Shown here in pieces: positions 24,754 to 31,801 of a stretch of 35,188 nt of DNA; positions within the stretch are counted from its first letter, which is position 1, and each line of letters begins with the position of its first letter. Where the stretch lies: the NCBI GenBank assembly GCA_002366725.1, contig DFBT01000083.1, positions 3,218-38,405 of the forward strand, read 5' to 3'. The notes under the pieces are model-generated. The model was given only the letters and a program-made list of their open reading frames with translations. It did not search any database and had not been told where the DNA came from. The DNA is from Caldifarciminota bacterium UBA3073. GTDB taxonomy: Bacteria > Hydrothermota > UBA3073. The position numbers and the translations under genes were made by a program.

Positions 24754-25169
24754 AACAAACTCCCTATGAGTGCCTCTGATGAGGCAAGATTCGTTGCGAG
24801 TGGGATATTATGGACATCACATGCCCTCAAAAGGGCAAAGATATCAGGGTCATGAGGTTGGGCAGTAAGTGGGTCTCTCAAAAAAATCACAAGGTCAATC
24901 TCTCCGCTCGCAATAAGACCGGCAATCTGTAGGTCGCCACCCTCGGGACCTCCAAGCATCTGTTTCACCTCAAGCCCCGGTTTCTCCCTAATAGCTCTTC
25001 CCGTTGCCCCCGTTGCAATAAGTTCGCATTGGGCAAGTTTGTCTTTATGTTTATTGGCAAACATCACTATATCAACCTTCTTTGCATCATGGGCAATAAG
25101 GGCTATCGTCTTCGTTTTTGCCTTCTTTCTGCTCTTGGAAACGACTCCAATCTTATGTCCTTTTTCCAT
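24750..25169 (-). CDS. mgsA: methylglyoxal synthase embedded in the pst operon
   Basis: The 139-residue enzyme converts dihydroxyacetone phosphate into methylglyoxal and inorganic phosphate. Family marks are ALIAHDAKK (H27), ATGATGR, LGGPEGGDLQIAG with catalytic D79, and DPLTAQPHDPDIFALLR then NIPLATN. The family's usual GGDQQ reads GGDLQ here. The first 20 residues are a lysine-rich extension. The enzyme is known to be inhibited by phosphate, so a place inside the phosphate-uptake operon makes biochemical sense: it would be most active when phosphate is scarce and would return phosphate to the cell while relieving sugar-phosphate build-up. A GGAG ribosome site precedes the ATG, and two long hairpins stand between it and pstS. 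Confidence 0.93.
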   Translation of the reverse strand: MEKGHKIGVVSKSRKKAKTKTIALIAHDAKKVDIVMFANKHKDKLAQCELIATGATGRAIREKPGLEVKQMLGGPEGGDLQIAGLIASGEIDLVIFLRDPLTAQPHDPDIFALLRACDVHNIPLATNLASSEALIGSLL

Positions 25170-25186
25170 AATTAACTCCCTATATC

Positions 25187-25222
25187 ATCTTCGAATATTT
25201 GAATATGCAAATATGCGAAGAT
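25187..25222. promoter_or_regulatory. intercistronic hairpin close to the mgsA start
   Basis: Arms 25187-25201 and 25208-25222 (ATCTTCGAATATTTG against CAAATATGCGAAGAT) pair at 14 of 15 positions around a 6-base loop. The stem ends 17 bases before the mgsA ATG, very near its ribosome site, so it could modulate translation. No T tract follows on the minus strand. Confidence 0.7.
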
Positions 25223-25250
25223 GCGCAGATTGGAAGATTTATCTCAGAAG

Positions 25251-25287
25251 AGAGAATTCTCCAGAACATTGTTCTGGAGAATTCTCT
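25251..25287. promoter_or_regulatory. perfect 17-bp hairpin between pstS and mgsA
   Basis: Arms 25251-25267 and 25271-25287 are perfectly complementary around a 3-base loop (ATT). The hairpin lies 18 bases after the pstS stop in transcription. With no T tract behind it on the minus strand, it is more likely an mRNA-stabilising or processing stem that keeps pstS mRNA in excess over the permease genes than a terminator. Confidence 0.8.
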
Positions 25288-25305
25288 GAATATAGATATT
25301 CTTGA

Positions 25306-26133
25306 TTATCTCACCGGTACAAAACCCTGCTTATCCACTATTTCCTGGCCTTCGGGGCGGAGGACGAAGTCTATAAAACTCTTCGCCAGACCAGACGGTT
25401 CTCTATTGGTATATATATAGAGCGGTCTTGCCAGTGGATATTCACCGGATGCGGAGGTCTCTTTTGTGGGTATAACCCCGTCTATTGATACAGCCTTTAC
25501 TCTCTCCGAGATATACCCGAGACCGACATAACCAATTGCCCCCGGAGTCTTTTCCACTGTGGTTGCCACTGCCATATTCGATGCAAGCATAAGGGCATCT
25601 TGTCTCACCTTTCCCCCTGTTAGGACAAGTTTCTTGAACACCTCAAATGTACCAGAGGCGACATCCCTTGAGATCACTACGATGGGTTCATTTTTGCCTC
25701 CGACATCACTCCATCTGCTCACATCTCCGCTGAAGATCGCCCTTATCTGGTCCAGGCTCATCTTTGATAAAGGGTTCGAAGAATGGACAACAACTGCAAT
25801 TCCATCTCTTGCTATTATCGTGGGGTAAGGGTCTATTCCCTTGCTCCTCGCCGTCTTCATCTCCTTTGTTTTCATTGGCCTGGATGCGTTTGCAATATCA
25901 GTTGTTCCATCTATAAGTGCTGCTATACCCGTACCCGAGCCTCCCCCGCGCACCGTGATATTTGCGTTCGGATGCTTCTTTATGAATTCCTCCGCAGCCA
26001 TCTGTGCAATGGGAAGAACAGTTGTGGAGCCTTGAATTGTTAGCTGTCCTTCTCTTTTCTTTGCCCAGGGCCACTGGAAGGCAAAAACTGATGTCGCAAG
26101 AAGCATTACCGCCAGTATCCAGATCCTTTTCAT
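25306..26133 (-). CDS. pstS: phosphate ABC transporter substrate-binding protein
   Basis: The 275-residue periplasmic protein begins with a signal peptide (MKRIWILAVMLLATSVFA) lacking a lipobox cysteine. The phosphate-binding segments are QGSTTVLPIAQ, GGGSGTGIAALIDGTTDIANASR, and ISRDVASGTFEVF. The C-terminal YPLARPLYIYTN is typical of PstS. It captures phosphate and delivers it to PstCA. It follows the porin gene after 126 bases that carry two hairpins, and precedes mgsA with a 136-base gap containing two more, so its transcript level is probably set separately from its neighbours. The order pstS, mgsA, PHP, pstC is unusual. Confidence 0.95.
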   Translation of the reverse strand: MKRIWILAVMLLATSVFAFQWPWAKKREGQLTIQGSTTVLPIAQMAAEEFIKKHPNANITVRGGGSGTGIAALIDGTTDIANASRPMKTKEMKTARSKGIDPYPTIIARDGIAVVVHSSNPLSKMSLDQIRAIFSGDVSRWSDVGGKNEPIVVISRDVASGTFEVFKKLVLTGGKVRQDALMLASNMAVATTVEKTPGAIGYVGLGYISERVKAVSIDGVIPTKETSASGEYPLARPLYIYTNREPSGLAKSFIDFVLRPEGQEIVDKQGFVPVR

Positions 26134-26155
26134 AACACCCCCATTGTTATATTAA

Positions 26156-26198
26156 ACCTGCCTGCCCTGCCTACCGGCAGGCAGGCGGTAGGCAGGTA
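26156..26198. repeat. nested palindromic repeat between porin and pstS
   Basis: The 20-bp palindrome CCTGCCTACCGGCAGGCAGG (26166-26185) is enclosed by ACCTGCCT and AGGCAGGT, giving a nested inverted repeat of about 42 bp. It is followed by the ATCAAAAATCAAA filler. It lies in the pstS leader on the minus strand. Confidence 0.75.
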
Positions 26199-26221
26199 TC
26201 AAAAATCAAAGATTTAGTCTT

Positions 26222-26241
26222 TGCATTAGCAAGCTAATGCA
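26222..26241. promoter_or_regulatory. short hairpin after the porin gene
   Basis: TGCATTAG (26222-26229) and CTAATGCA (26234-26241) form a perfect 8-bp stem with a 4-base loop, 18 bases after the porin stop. No T tract follows on the minus strand, so readthrough into pstS is expected. It may protect the porin mRNA 3' end or mark a processing site. Confidence 0.55.
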
Positions 26242-26259
26242 CTCCGTCTCTATTGGGGC

Positions 26260-27276
26260 TCAGAATGCACCCGTTGCGAATTCCCACCGCAGTTGTGCCA
26301 GAAGCTGGTTCTCGGGTTTTGAATCCTCTTCTTCTTTTTGCTTCCGTTCAAAATTCAACTGTAACATTACACCGGGTTTACCTTTGGAGGCCTTCACAAA
26401 ATGGTAGTTAAACCCCAGAATGTATCTTGTGGGACCGTCGTCTTCTTCGTCTGTATTTGGGTCCCAGTGGTCATATCTTGGAATAATATCGAGGTTTGGG
26501 AGCACATCCTTCAGTATCGGCATGACCATATATCCCTGTGAGTTTGTTGGATTATCCTTATCTCCTCTGTCTGTCCAGAGATATTCTAACCACACATCTA
26601 TGGGGCCATAAGCAACTCTACCCATACCGACGGTGGGCAGTCTCTTCTCGTACGGACTCTCCTTCGCATTCTCATTTAAGACAGAAGCACCTACGGTTAT
26701 ACCCGGTATCGGTATTATCCTGATATTCCCGAGATATGCGAGCTCGGTGTTTAAATCACCCCCTGTTTTCTTGTAGCCCTCTCCATTCACTATCTCAAGA
26801 TTCCACTCACCAAATCCATTTGGGATATTTCCGCCAATTGAGATTCCATAATCTCTGCTGGATACGAGCTTCTCCTTATCCTCAAGTGCCTTCTGAATAG
26901 TGAGATAATCCCAGTCATAGATGAGTCCAAAATAGGTCTTCTGCAACCCTGCTTTAATCTTGCCCTCGGGGATGAGATACTTTAAATCAACATAGGTGTC
27001 CTTGAGCTTCAGCCCCGCTCCATGTGGGTCTTTATCCGATGAGAAAAAATCAAGGGTTACCCTGCTTTTTATTTTATCCGTAAATTGATGTTCCCATCTG
27101 AGATAGCCCCTTTTTACAGCAAATTCATTCTTTTTTGTATCAGTATCTTCTTGCTCATAGGTATATCTGTACCAGGAATACGCCTTTATCTGACTTTCAC
27201 CCCCTTTGAGACCAGCCAAAAGAGAGCTTGCAATTAAGACACCGAGCAGGCTCATCAATACTCTCCATTTTTCCAT
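26260..27276 (-). CDS. phosphate-regulated outer-membrane porin-like protein (OprP/OprO-like)
   Basis: The 338-residue protein has a signal peptide (MEKWRVLMSLLGVLIASSLLAG), alternating strand-like segments from IKAYSWYRYTYEQ to LLAQLRWEFATGAF, and ends in Phe, as expected for an outer-membrane beta-barrel. Basic strands such as KSRVTLDFFSSD and the overall size resemble the phosphate-selective porin group; selectivity cannot be read directly. The strongest evidence for the role is its place as first gene behind a Pho box and before pstS: it would carry phosphate across the outer membrane to PstS. The start at 27276 is chosen because it begins the signal peptide directly after GGAGGAGG; a longer frame to 27306 would add ten charged residues. 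Confidence 0.82.
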   Translation of the reverse strand: MEKWRVLMSLLGVLIASSLLAGLKGGESQIKAYSWYRYTYEQEDTDTKKNEFAVKRGYLRWEHQFTDKIKSRVTLDFFSSDKDPHGAGLKLKDTYVDLKYLIPEGKIKAGLQKTYFGLIYDWDYLTIQKALEDKEKLVSSRDYGISIGGNIPNGFGEWNLEIVNGEGYKKTGGDLNTELAYLGNIRIIPIPGITVGASVLNENAKESPYEKRLPTVGMGRVAYGPIDVWLEYLWTDRGDKDNPTNSQGYMVMPILKDVLPNLDIIPRYDHWDPNTDEEDDGPTRYILGFNYHFVKASKGKPGVMLQLNFERKQKEEEDSKPENQLLAQLRWEFATGAF

Positions 27277-27392
27277 CTCCTCCTCCTTTCTATCCACAGG
27301 GTTCACAAACTTTCTCTCAATACCTTAGATCTCTTTCCATCCTACCCCATAATATCACCCCCTATGAAAAAACAAATATTAAATTCAAGTTT

Positions 27393-27446
27393 AGTATACC
27401 CTGAAATTGTTAAGAGAGTATTAAACAAATATTAAGATTCTGTTAA
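27393..27446 (-). promoter_or_regulatory. Pho box and -10 element of the phosphate operon
   Basis: On the minus strand, four direct repeats TTAACA, TTAATA, TTAATA, TTAACA occupy 27441-27446, 27430-27435, 27419-27424 and 27408-27413, an exact 11-bp period. Then come 9 bases and TATACT (27393-27398). There is no -35 box. This is the architecture of PhoB/PhoP-dependent promoters, in which the regulator replaces the -35 contact. The leader to the porin ATG is about 110 bases. Confidence 0.88.
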
Positions 27447-27460
27447 GATTTTACAAATTA

Positions 27461-27490
27461 AAAAACCCACCTCAGGATATGAGATGGGTT
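27461..27490 (-). terminator. rho-independent terminator of the preT-preA-ssnA-thrC genes
   Basis: On the minus strand: AACCCATCTCA, loop TATCC, TGAGGTGGGTT, then a T run. The stem is 11 bp with one mismatch. It follows the thrC-like stop by about 30 bases and lies 15 bases before the first Pho-box repeat, insulating the phosphate operon. Confidence 0.88.
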
Positions 27491-27522
27491 CTTCAAATCA
27501 ACTCCACCAGAGAGGGGCTATC

Positions 27523-28785
27523 TCATGGTCGCTCCCTTTCTCTAAATATTCCGAGTTTTCTTTCTACATCTTCTATCGAAGGTTCTACCGCTATCGTTTT
27601 GGTTTCTATATCAAAATCAACCGCTTCGATGTCTTTTAATCCCGTGCCGGTGATCAGTATGACTATTCGTTCGTTCGGGTCAACCAGCCTCTCCCCCACT
27701 GCCTTTCTAAGTCCAGCCAGTGCGGTTGCCCCTGCAGGTTCTGCGAAGATACCGGTTGATGCTGCAAGCAGATTTATCGCATCCTTAATCTCTTTGTCAG
27801 AGACGGAGATAAAGGTACCACTTGACTCCCTTATCGCCCTTAATGCCTTAACCTGGTCTCTTGGGTTTCCTACTTTTATACTATCTGCTATAGTATGAGG
27901 AATAATGGGTTCTACAGAGCTTCTACCTTCCTCAAATGCCTCGACAAGAGGTGCGCTGCCCTCTGCCTGTACCCCCACAAGAGAGGGCAAACCGTCAATA
28001 AATCCCAGTTTATGCATATCGCAGAAACCCTTCCATACCCCGCTGATTATGCATCCATCGCCCACCGGTACAAATATCTTATCCGGAATTTTCCAGTTCA
28101 GTTGTTCGCATATTTCGAGTGCCACGCTCTTTTTGCCTTCAACGAGGTATGGATTATACGCCGTGTTTCGGCTATACCATCCCCATCTTTTAGATGCATC
28201 GAGGCATAGTTCGAATGATTGATCATAGGTTCCCTTTACGAGGATTACATTGGCGCCAAATATCACAAGTTGGGCGAGTTTCGCCCTTGGAATGGTGTCT
28301 GGCACAAATATGTATGATTTTATACCGGCGCATGCCGCAAATGCCGCCATAGAACAGCCGGCGTTTCCACTGGAAGCAGCGGTAACCACCTTATGTCCCC
28401 CCTCCAATGCCCTCACTATTGCAATTGAACTTGCCCTGTCCTTTAATGAGCCGGTTGGATTTCTGGTATCGTCCTTTATATGCAATCGCCCGAGCCCGAG
28501 GGTTGTTTCCAGTTGATAAAATCTCGTTAGGGGCGTCCAGCCGGTGTGAAGGGATTGGATGTACTCTGTTCTTTCTACGGGTAAAATAGGAAGGTATCGC
28601 CAGAGGGAAAAGTCCCCGTTTTCGTTCAGAATATCCTTTGAAAATTTTCTTTTAATACTCTCATAATCATATACGACATCGAGAGTTCCCAGGAGGTCTC
28701 CACAATCGGGACAGGTGTATTGGACTTCTCCCGGTAGATATTCTCTACCACAACTTACACATCTTAATAGTCTAATCTTTCCCAT
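27523..28785 (-). CDS. thrC: threonine synthase-like PLP enzyme with N-terminal zinc ribbon
   Basis: The 420-residue fold-type II PLP enzyme has a zinc ribbon (C9, C12, C25, C28), the LHTGWTPLTR block, the PLP lysine K115 in NPTGSLKDRASS, the phosphate-binding SSGNAG loop near residue 142 and FAEPAGATALAGL. This is the layout of zinc-ribbon threonine synthases, which make threonine from O-phosphohomoserine. It overlaps ssnA by 22 bases, so it belongs to the nucleobase cluster, not to a threonine operon; no other threonine gene is nearby. Other fold-II enzymes, such as diaminopropionate ammonia-lyase, play a role in purine breakdown, so a related lyase function is conceivable. The sequence itself favours threonine synthase. 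Confidence 0.85.
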   Translation of the reverse strand: MGKIRLLRCVSCGREYLPGEVQYTCPDCGDLLGTLDVVYDYESIKRKFSKDILNENGDFSLWRYLPILPVERTEYIQSLHTGWTPLTRFYQLETTLGLGRLHIKDDTRNPTGSLKDRASSIAIVRALEGGHKVVTAASSGNAGCSMAAFAACAGIKSYIFVPDTIPRAKLAQLVIFGANVILVKGTYDQSFELCLDASKRWGWYSRNTAYNPYLVEGKKSVALEICEQLNWKIPDKIFVPVGDGCIISGVWKGFCDMHKLGFIDGLPSLVGVQAEGSAPLVEAFEEGRSSVEPIIPHTIADSIKVGNPRDQVKALRAIRESSGTFISVSDKEIKDAINLLAASTGIFAEPAGATALAGLRKAVGERLVDPNERIVILITGTGLKDIEAVDFDIETKTIAVEPSIEDVERKLGIFRERERP

Positions 28786-30095
28786 AATTTTCTGGCGAGT
28801 TCCCTCGATTTCTGGGTTATTCTCTCCTCATCTATTCCAATTAGTTTCTTATTCCTCATTAAAATCTTTCCGTTACAAATTGTGGTGTCGACAACGGAAT
28901 TAACCATGCCGAAAGCCAAGTGGCCGAGAAAATTGTCTTCATTGATCTCTGTAGGGGGAAAATAATCTAACAAGATTATATCAGCTAAGTAGTTCCTTTC
29001 AATTCGTCCGATTTTAAAGCCGTTGACCCTCTCCCCTATTTCGGGATTATTTTCCAGGAGCATTTTTGCCGCCTCGGAAAATCCTACTTTCAGGTCACGG
29101 GCGGTATGGCGGAGAATTAGGCAAGCAGCTCTCATCTGGGATAACATATCAGAGGACATTCCATCGGTACCCAAACCAATCAGAATTCCCTTGCGCATCA
29201 TTCCGGGAACATCGGCACAGCCAACCGCGTTATTCATATTTGACTCGGGATTATGCACAACATTTGTTTTGGTTTCTCTCAATATATCCCGTTCTCTCTC
29301 ATCAATATTTACGCAATGGACGGCAATAGATTTTTGCCCCAGGGCACCGTGCTTTTCTAATCTCTCCACAATCCGCAACGCGTATTTTCTGAGGCTGTCA
29401 TCCTCATCTGATTTATCCTCTGCCACATGCAGATGAATTCCACAATTATATTTTTGAGCGATCTCAACTGACCTGTCAAGTGTTTCATCGCTTACAGTGA
29501 AAGATGCGTGCAATCCCACCATTCCAGTTGCCAAACCTTTATCTTTTTCATTTTTTATTTTCTTCAGGAATCTCGCATTTTCTTCGAGCCCATCTTTGCC
29601 CTTTCCGTATCTATCGGAAGTCCCCAGACAGAGACAGGCGCGGATTCCCATCTCTCGTACCGCCTTCTGGATTTCATTCAGACTTCCCACTTGATATGAT
29701 TGAGATTCGTGATGGTCAAAAATGGTGGTTGTCCCCTTCTTTATAGATTCAATCAGGGGGATTAATGAGCTGTAATAAATATCTTCAGCTGTTAAAGTTC
29801 TGTCTAACCTCCACCAGATTTTCTCCAGTATCTCCAAAAAATTTCTTGCCGGCTTTTTGGGAGTCCTCATCCCCCTGGAGAATGTGGAATAAAGATGATG
29901 GTGTGTACAGATAAAACCAGGCATAATGATCTTACCGGATGCATCGATTTCCTCTGCGTTGGTCGGTTTTTTAAACTCGTCGGAGGTACCGAAATCTTTA
30001 ATTTTATTCCCTTCAATTAGAACAGCCCCGTTCTCAATTACCCGATTCTTTTCTCCCAGGGTTATTAAAATTCCGTTTTTAATCAAAATCCCCAT
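28764..30095 (-). CDS. ssnA: SsnA-type putative aminohydrolase
   Basis: The 443-residue amidohydrolase-superfamily enzyme shows FICTHHHLYSTFSRG with the metal HxH at residues 65-67, IWWRLDRTLTAEDIYYSSL, TIFDHHESQSYQVGSL, GIHLHVAED, HNPESNMNNAVG and the aspartate in LGTDGMSSDM. The WWRLDR, DHH and SNMNN blocks are shared with Escherichia coli SsnA and distinguish it from general cytosine or guanine deaminases. SsnA occurs in clusters for anaerobic purine catabolism. Here it lies 11 bases after preA and overlaps the thrC-like gene by 22 bases, so the three should be co-translated. The substrate has not been identified from sequence. Confidence 0.88.
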   Translation of the reverse strand: MGILIKNGILITLGEKNRVIENGAVLIEGNKIKDFGTSDEFKKPTNAEEIDASGKIIMPGFICTHHHLYSTFSRGMRTPKKPARNFLEILEKIWWRLDRTLTAEDIYYSSLIPLIESIKKGTTTIFDHHESQSYQVGSLNEIQKAVREMGIRACLCLGTSDRYGKGKDGLEENARFLKKIKNEKDKGLATGMVGLHASFTVSDETLDRSVEIAQKYNCGIHLHVAEDKSDEDDSLRKYALRIVERLEKHGALGQKSIAVHCVNIDERERDILRETKTNVVHNPESNMNNAVGCADVPGMMRKGILIGLGTDGMSSDMLSQMRAACLILRHTARDLKVGFSEAAKMLLENNPEIGERVNGFKIGRIERNYLADIILLDYFPPTEINEDNFLGHLAFGMVNSVVDTTICNGKILMRNKKLIGIDEERITQKSRELARKLWERLDY

Positions 30096-30106
30096 TTTAA
30101 CCCTTT

Positions 30107-31327
30107 TTACATTTTACATTTCACAATTTTTTCTTTCAGTGTAATGGCATCTACCGGACAGATGGTCACACACAATCCACATCCCGTACATTTTTCTTCA
30201 TCAACCTCGGGAAGTCTGTCTTCTCTCTCTAATTTTATCGCCTGATGACCTCCATCCCGACAGGTGATATAGCAGGCATCGCATTTTATGCATAACTGTT
30301 CATCAATTTTAGAGATAACTGTTTTTCTTTCCAATTCTCCGTGTGTAACGATATTGGGAAGGCTTTTTCCAATAATGTCCACCACACTTTTGAATCCCTT
30401 TTCTTCCATATAAAAGGCAAGACCACTTGTTAAATCTTCAATTATGTCATAACCATAACGCATGACGGCAGTTGCGAATTGAACTGTCGTCGCCCCGACG
30501 AGGAGGAATTCAACCGCGTCCTTCCATGTTGTGGGCCCACCAGTCCCGGTGATCGGTATATCAATCGCTTTGGAAATTTCCGCTATGGTTCTTAAGGTAA
30601 TCGGCTTTATTGCTGCCCCGCTCATTCCACTATAAGATGATTTTCCCCTCACATCCGGGTGAGGTGTAAGAGAATGGATATCAATCCCCATAAGTGACGG
30701 AATTGTATTTGAGGCACAGATTCCATCTGCCCCTCCCCTCTTTACCGCCCCTGCCACATCAACGATATTTGTAACTTGGGGAGTAACCTTAATTATAACG
30801 GGTACCCTCCTTGCTGCTTCCTTTACCCATCCTGTGACCATTTCTGTCGCCGGAATTGATTGTGCAAGCATAGCCCCGGGTTCCTCTCCCATACTTCCCT
30901 GCGGACAGGAAAATGAGCATTCTATAAGGTCTACACCCGCCTTTTCTAACCTCTGTACCAAACATTGCCAATCCTCTTTTTTCGTACCCATAATTGATGC
31001 CCCCACAATTTTACTGGGAAATTCACTTTTAAGTATTCCCACTCTTTTCTCTATTTCATCGATATGATGCTCGGAGATTAGATCGATATTTCCCAGGCCA
31101 ACCAATTTTTTACCTTCGAAGTCCAAAGATGAGATCATCGGATAAACCAGGTCAACAATTGTTCCTTCAACAGATGTTGTCTTCAAGACCGCACCAGCCC
31201 AACCGGCTTCAAATGCACTTCTAACCATATCCAGATCATCTGTGGGGGGTGCCGCAGCAAGGATAAACGGGTTTTGGAATTTAAGCCCACAAAAATCTAC
31301 CCCCAATTCAATTCCATGATACTTCAT
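30107..31327 (-). CDS. preA: dihydropyrimidine dehydrogenase-like subunit PreA
   Basis: The 406-residue protein has a dihydroorotate-dehydrogenase-like FMN barrel (residues 1-330: FQNPFILAAAPPT, IECSFSCPQGSMGEEPGAM with C141 at the position of the active-site cysteine, GADGICASNT, ITGTGGPTTWKDAVEF) and two C-terminal 4Fe-4S motifs (C346, C349, C352, C356 and C380, C383, C386, C390). Such proteins form NAD-dependent dihydropyrimidine dehydrogenase with PreT, reducing uracil or thymine or running in reverse. PreT is encoded upstream in the same direction. The cluster with SsnA suggests a nucleobase substrate, but pyrimidine or purine cannot be decided here. Confidence 0.9.
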   Translation of the reverse strand: MKYHGIELGVDFCGLKFQNPFILAAAPPTDDLDMVRSAFEAGWAGAVLKTTSVEGTIVDLVYPMISSLDFEGKKLVGLGNIDLISEHHIDEIEKRVGILKSEFPSKIVGASIMGTKKEDWQCLVQRLEKAGVDLIECSFSCPQGSMGEEPGAMLAQSIPATEMVTGWVKEAARRVPVIIKVTPQVTNIVDVAGAVKRGGADGICASNTIPSLMGIDIHSLTPHPDVRGKSSYSGMSGAAIKPITLRTIAEISKAIDIPITGTGGPTTWKDAVEFLLVGATTVQFATAVMRYGYDIIEDLTSGLAFYMEEKGFKSVVDIIGKSLPNIVTHGELERKTVISKIDEQLCIKCDACYITCRDGGHQAIKLEREDRLPEVDEEKCTGCGLCVTICPVDAITLKEKIVKCKM

Positions 31328-31364
31328 TTTCCTTCATTTTTTCCAATGTTTCCATTTAATTTCA

Positions 31365-31786
31365 AGCCACAGATTACACTGATTCCACAGATTCCGATTA
31401 AATAACCAGTGTAATCAGTGAGCTCAATAAACAACCCGTTTCCATTCTAAACTGCTTCTACCGAAATTAAGCATCAGTCCCACTTGCAATTCTGTAGCTT
31501 TGAGATAGTTAATCGTCTGAGCCTCATCGATCTCGGTCAATCCATGTGTTCCTTTCAGTTCGACAAGCACTTTCTTTTCTACAATGAAATCAGCTTTATA
31601 TTTTTTGTTAAGTTTTCTTCCTTTGTAATAAACCTCAAGCTCAGCTTGGTTTTGAAAGGCAATACCCGCTTCTTCAAATTCTATAATCATAGCTTCTTCA
31701 TATTTTAAAGGAATGCATAGAGTTCAAAAATTCCAATTTGCCTTTCTCTGTAATAACAATCAGTATAATCAGTGAAATCTGTGGCT
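31365..31786. mobile_element. GxxExxY gene remnant bounded by inverted repeats
   Basis: AGCCACAGATTACACTGATT at 31365-31384 and AATCAGTGAAATCTGTGGCT at 31767-31786 are inverted copies with one mismatch in 20 bases, bounding a 422-bp unit that splits preT from preA. Inside the left end is another inverted pair GATTACACTG/CAGTGTAATC (31372-31381, 31408-31417). The unit contains only the truncated GxxExxY frame and no transposase. Similar CACAGATT words flank other intergenic regions, so mobility is inferred. Confidence 0.55.
31424..31690 (-). CDS. GxxExxY family protein, 5'-truncated
   Basis: The 88-residue frame matches the C-terminal two thirds of GxxExxY proteins (PD-(D/E)XK-like fold, about 125 residues): FEEAGIAFQNQAELEVYYKG, KYKADFIVEKKVLVELKG, AQTINYLKATELQVGLMLNFG. 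The in-frame codons just upstream of the ATG still read L-K-Y-E-E-A, continuing the family's YEEAL block, before a TGA about 12 codons up. The conserved N-terminal part, including the motif that names the family, is missing. It is therefore probably a decaying remnant, although a short product could be made. It lies inside a unit bounded by inverted repeats and interrupts the preT-preA pair. Confidence 0.75.
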   Translation of the reverse strand: MIIEFEEAGIAFQNQAELEVYYKGRKLNKKYKADFIVEKKVLVELKGTHGLTEIDEAQTINYLKATELQVGLMLNFGRSSLEWKRVVY

Positions 31787-31801
31787 CCATGGGGACTTCA
31801 C

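Noticed and set aside
25251..25287. Rho-independent terminator after pstS
   Set aside because: The 17-bp stem is strong, but the minus strand has no T tract behind it; an intercistronic stabiliser or processing stem fits better.
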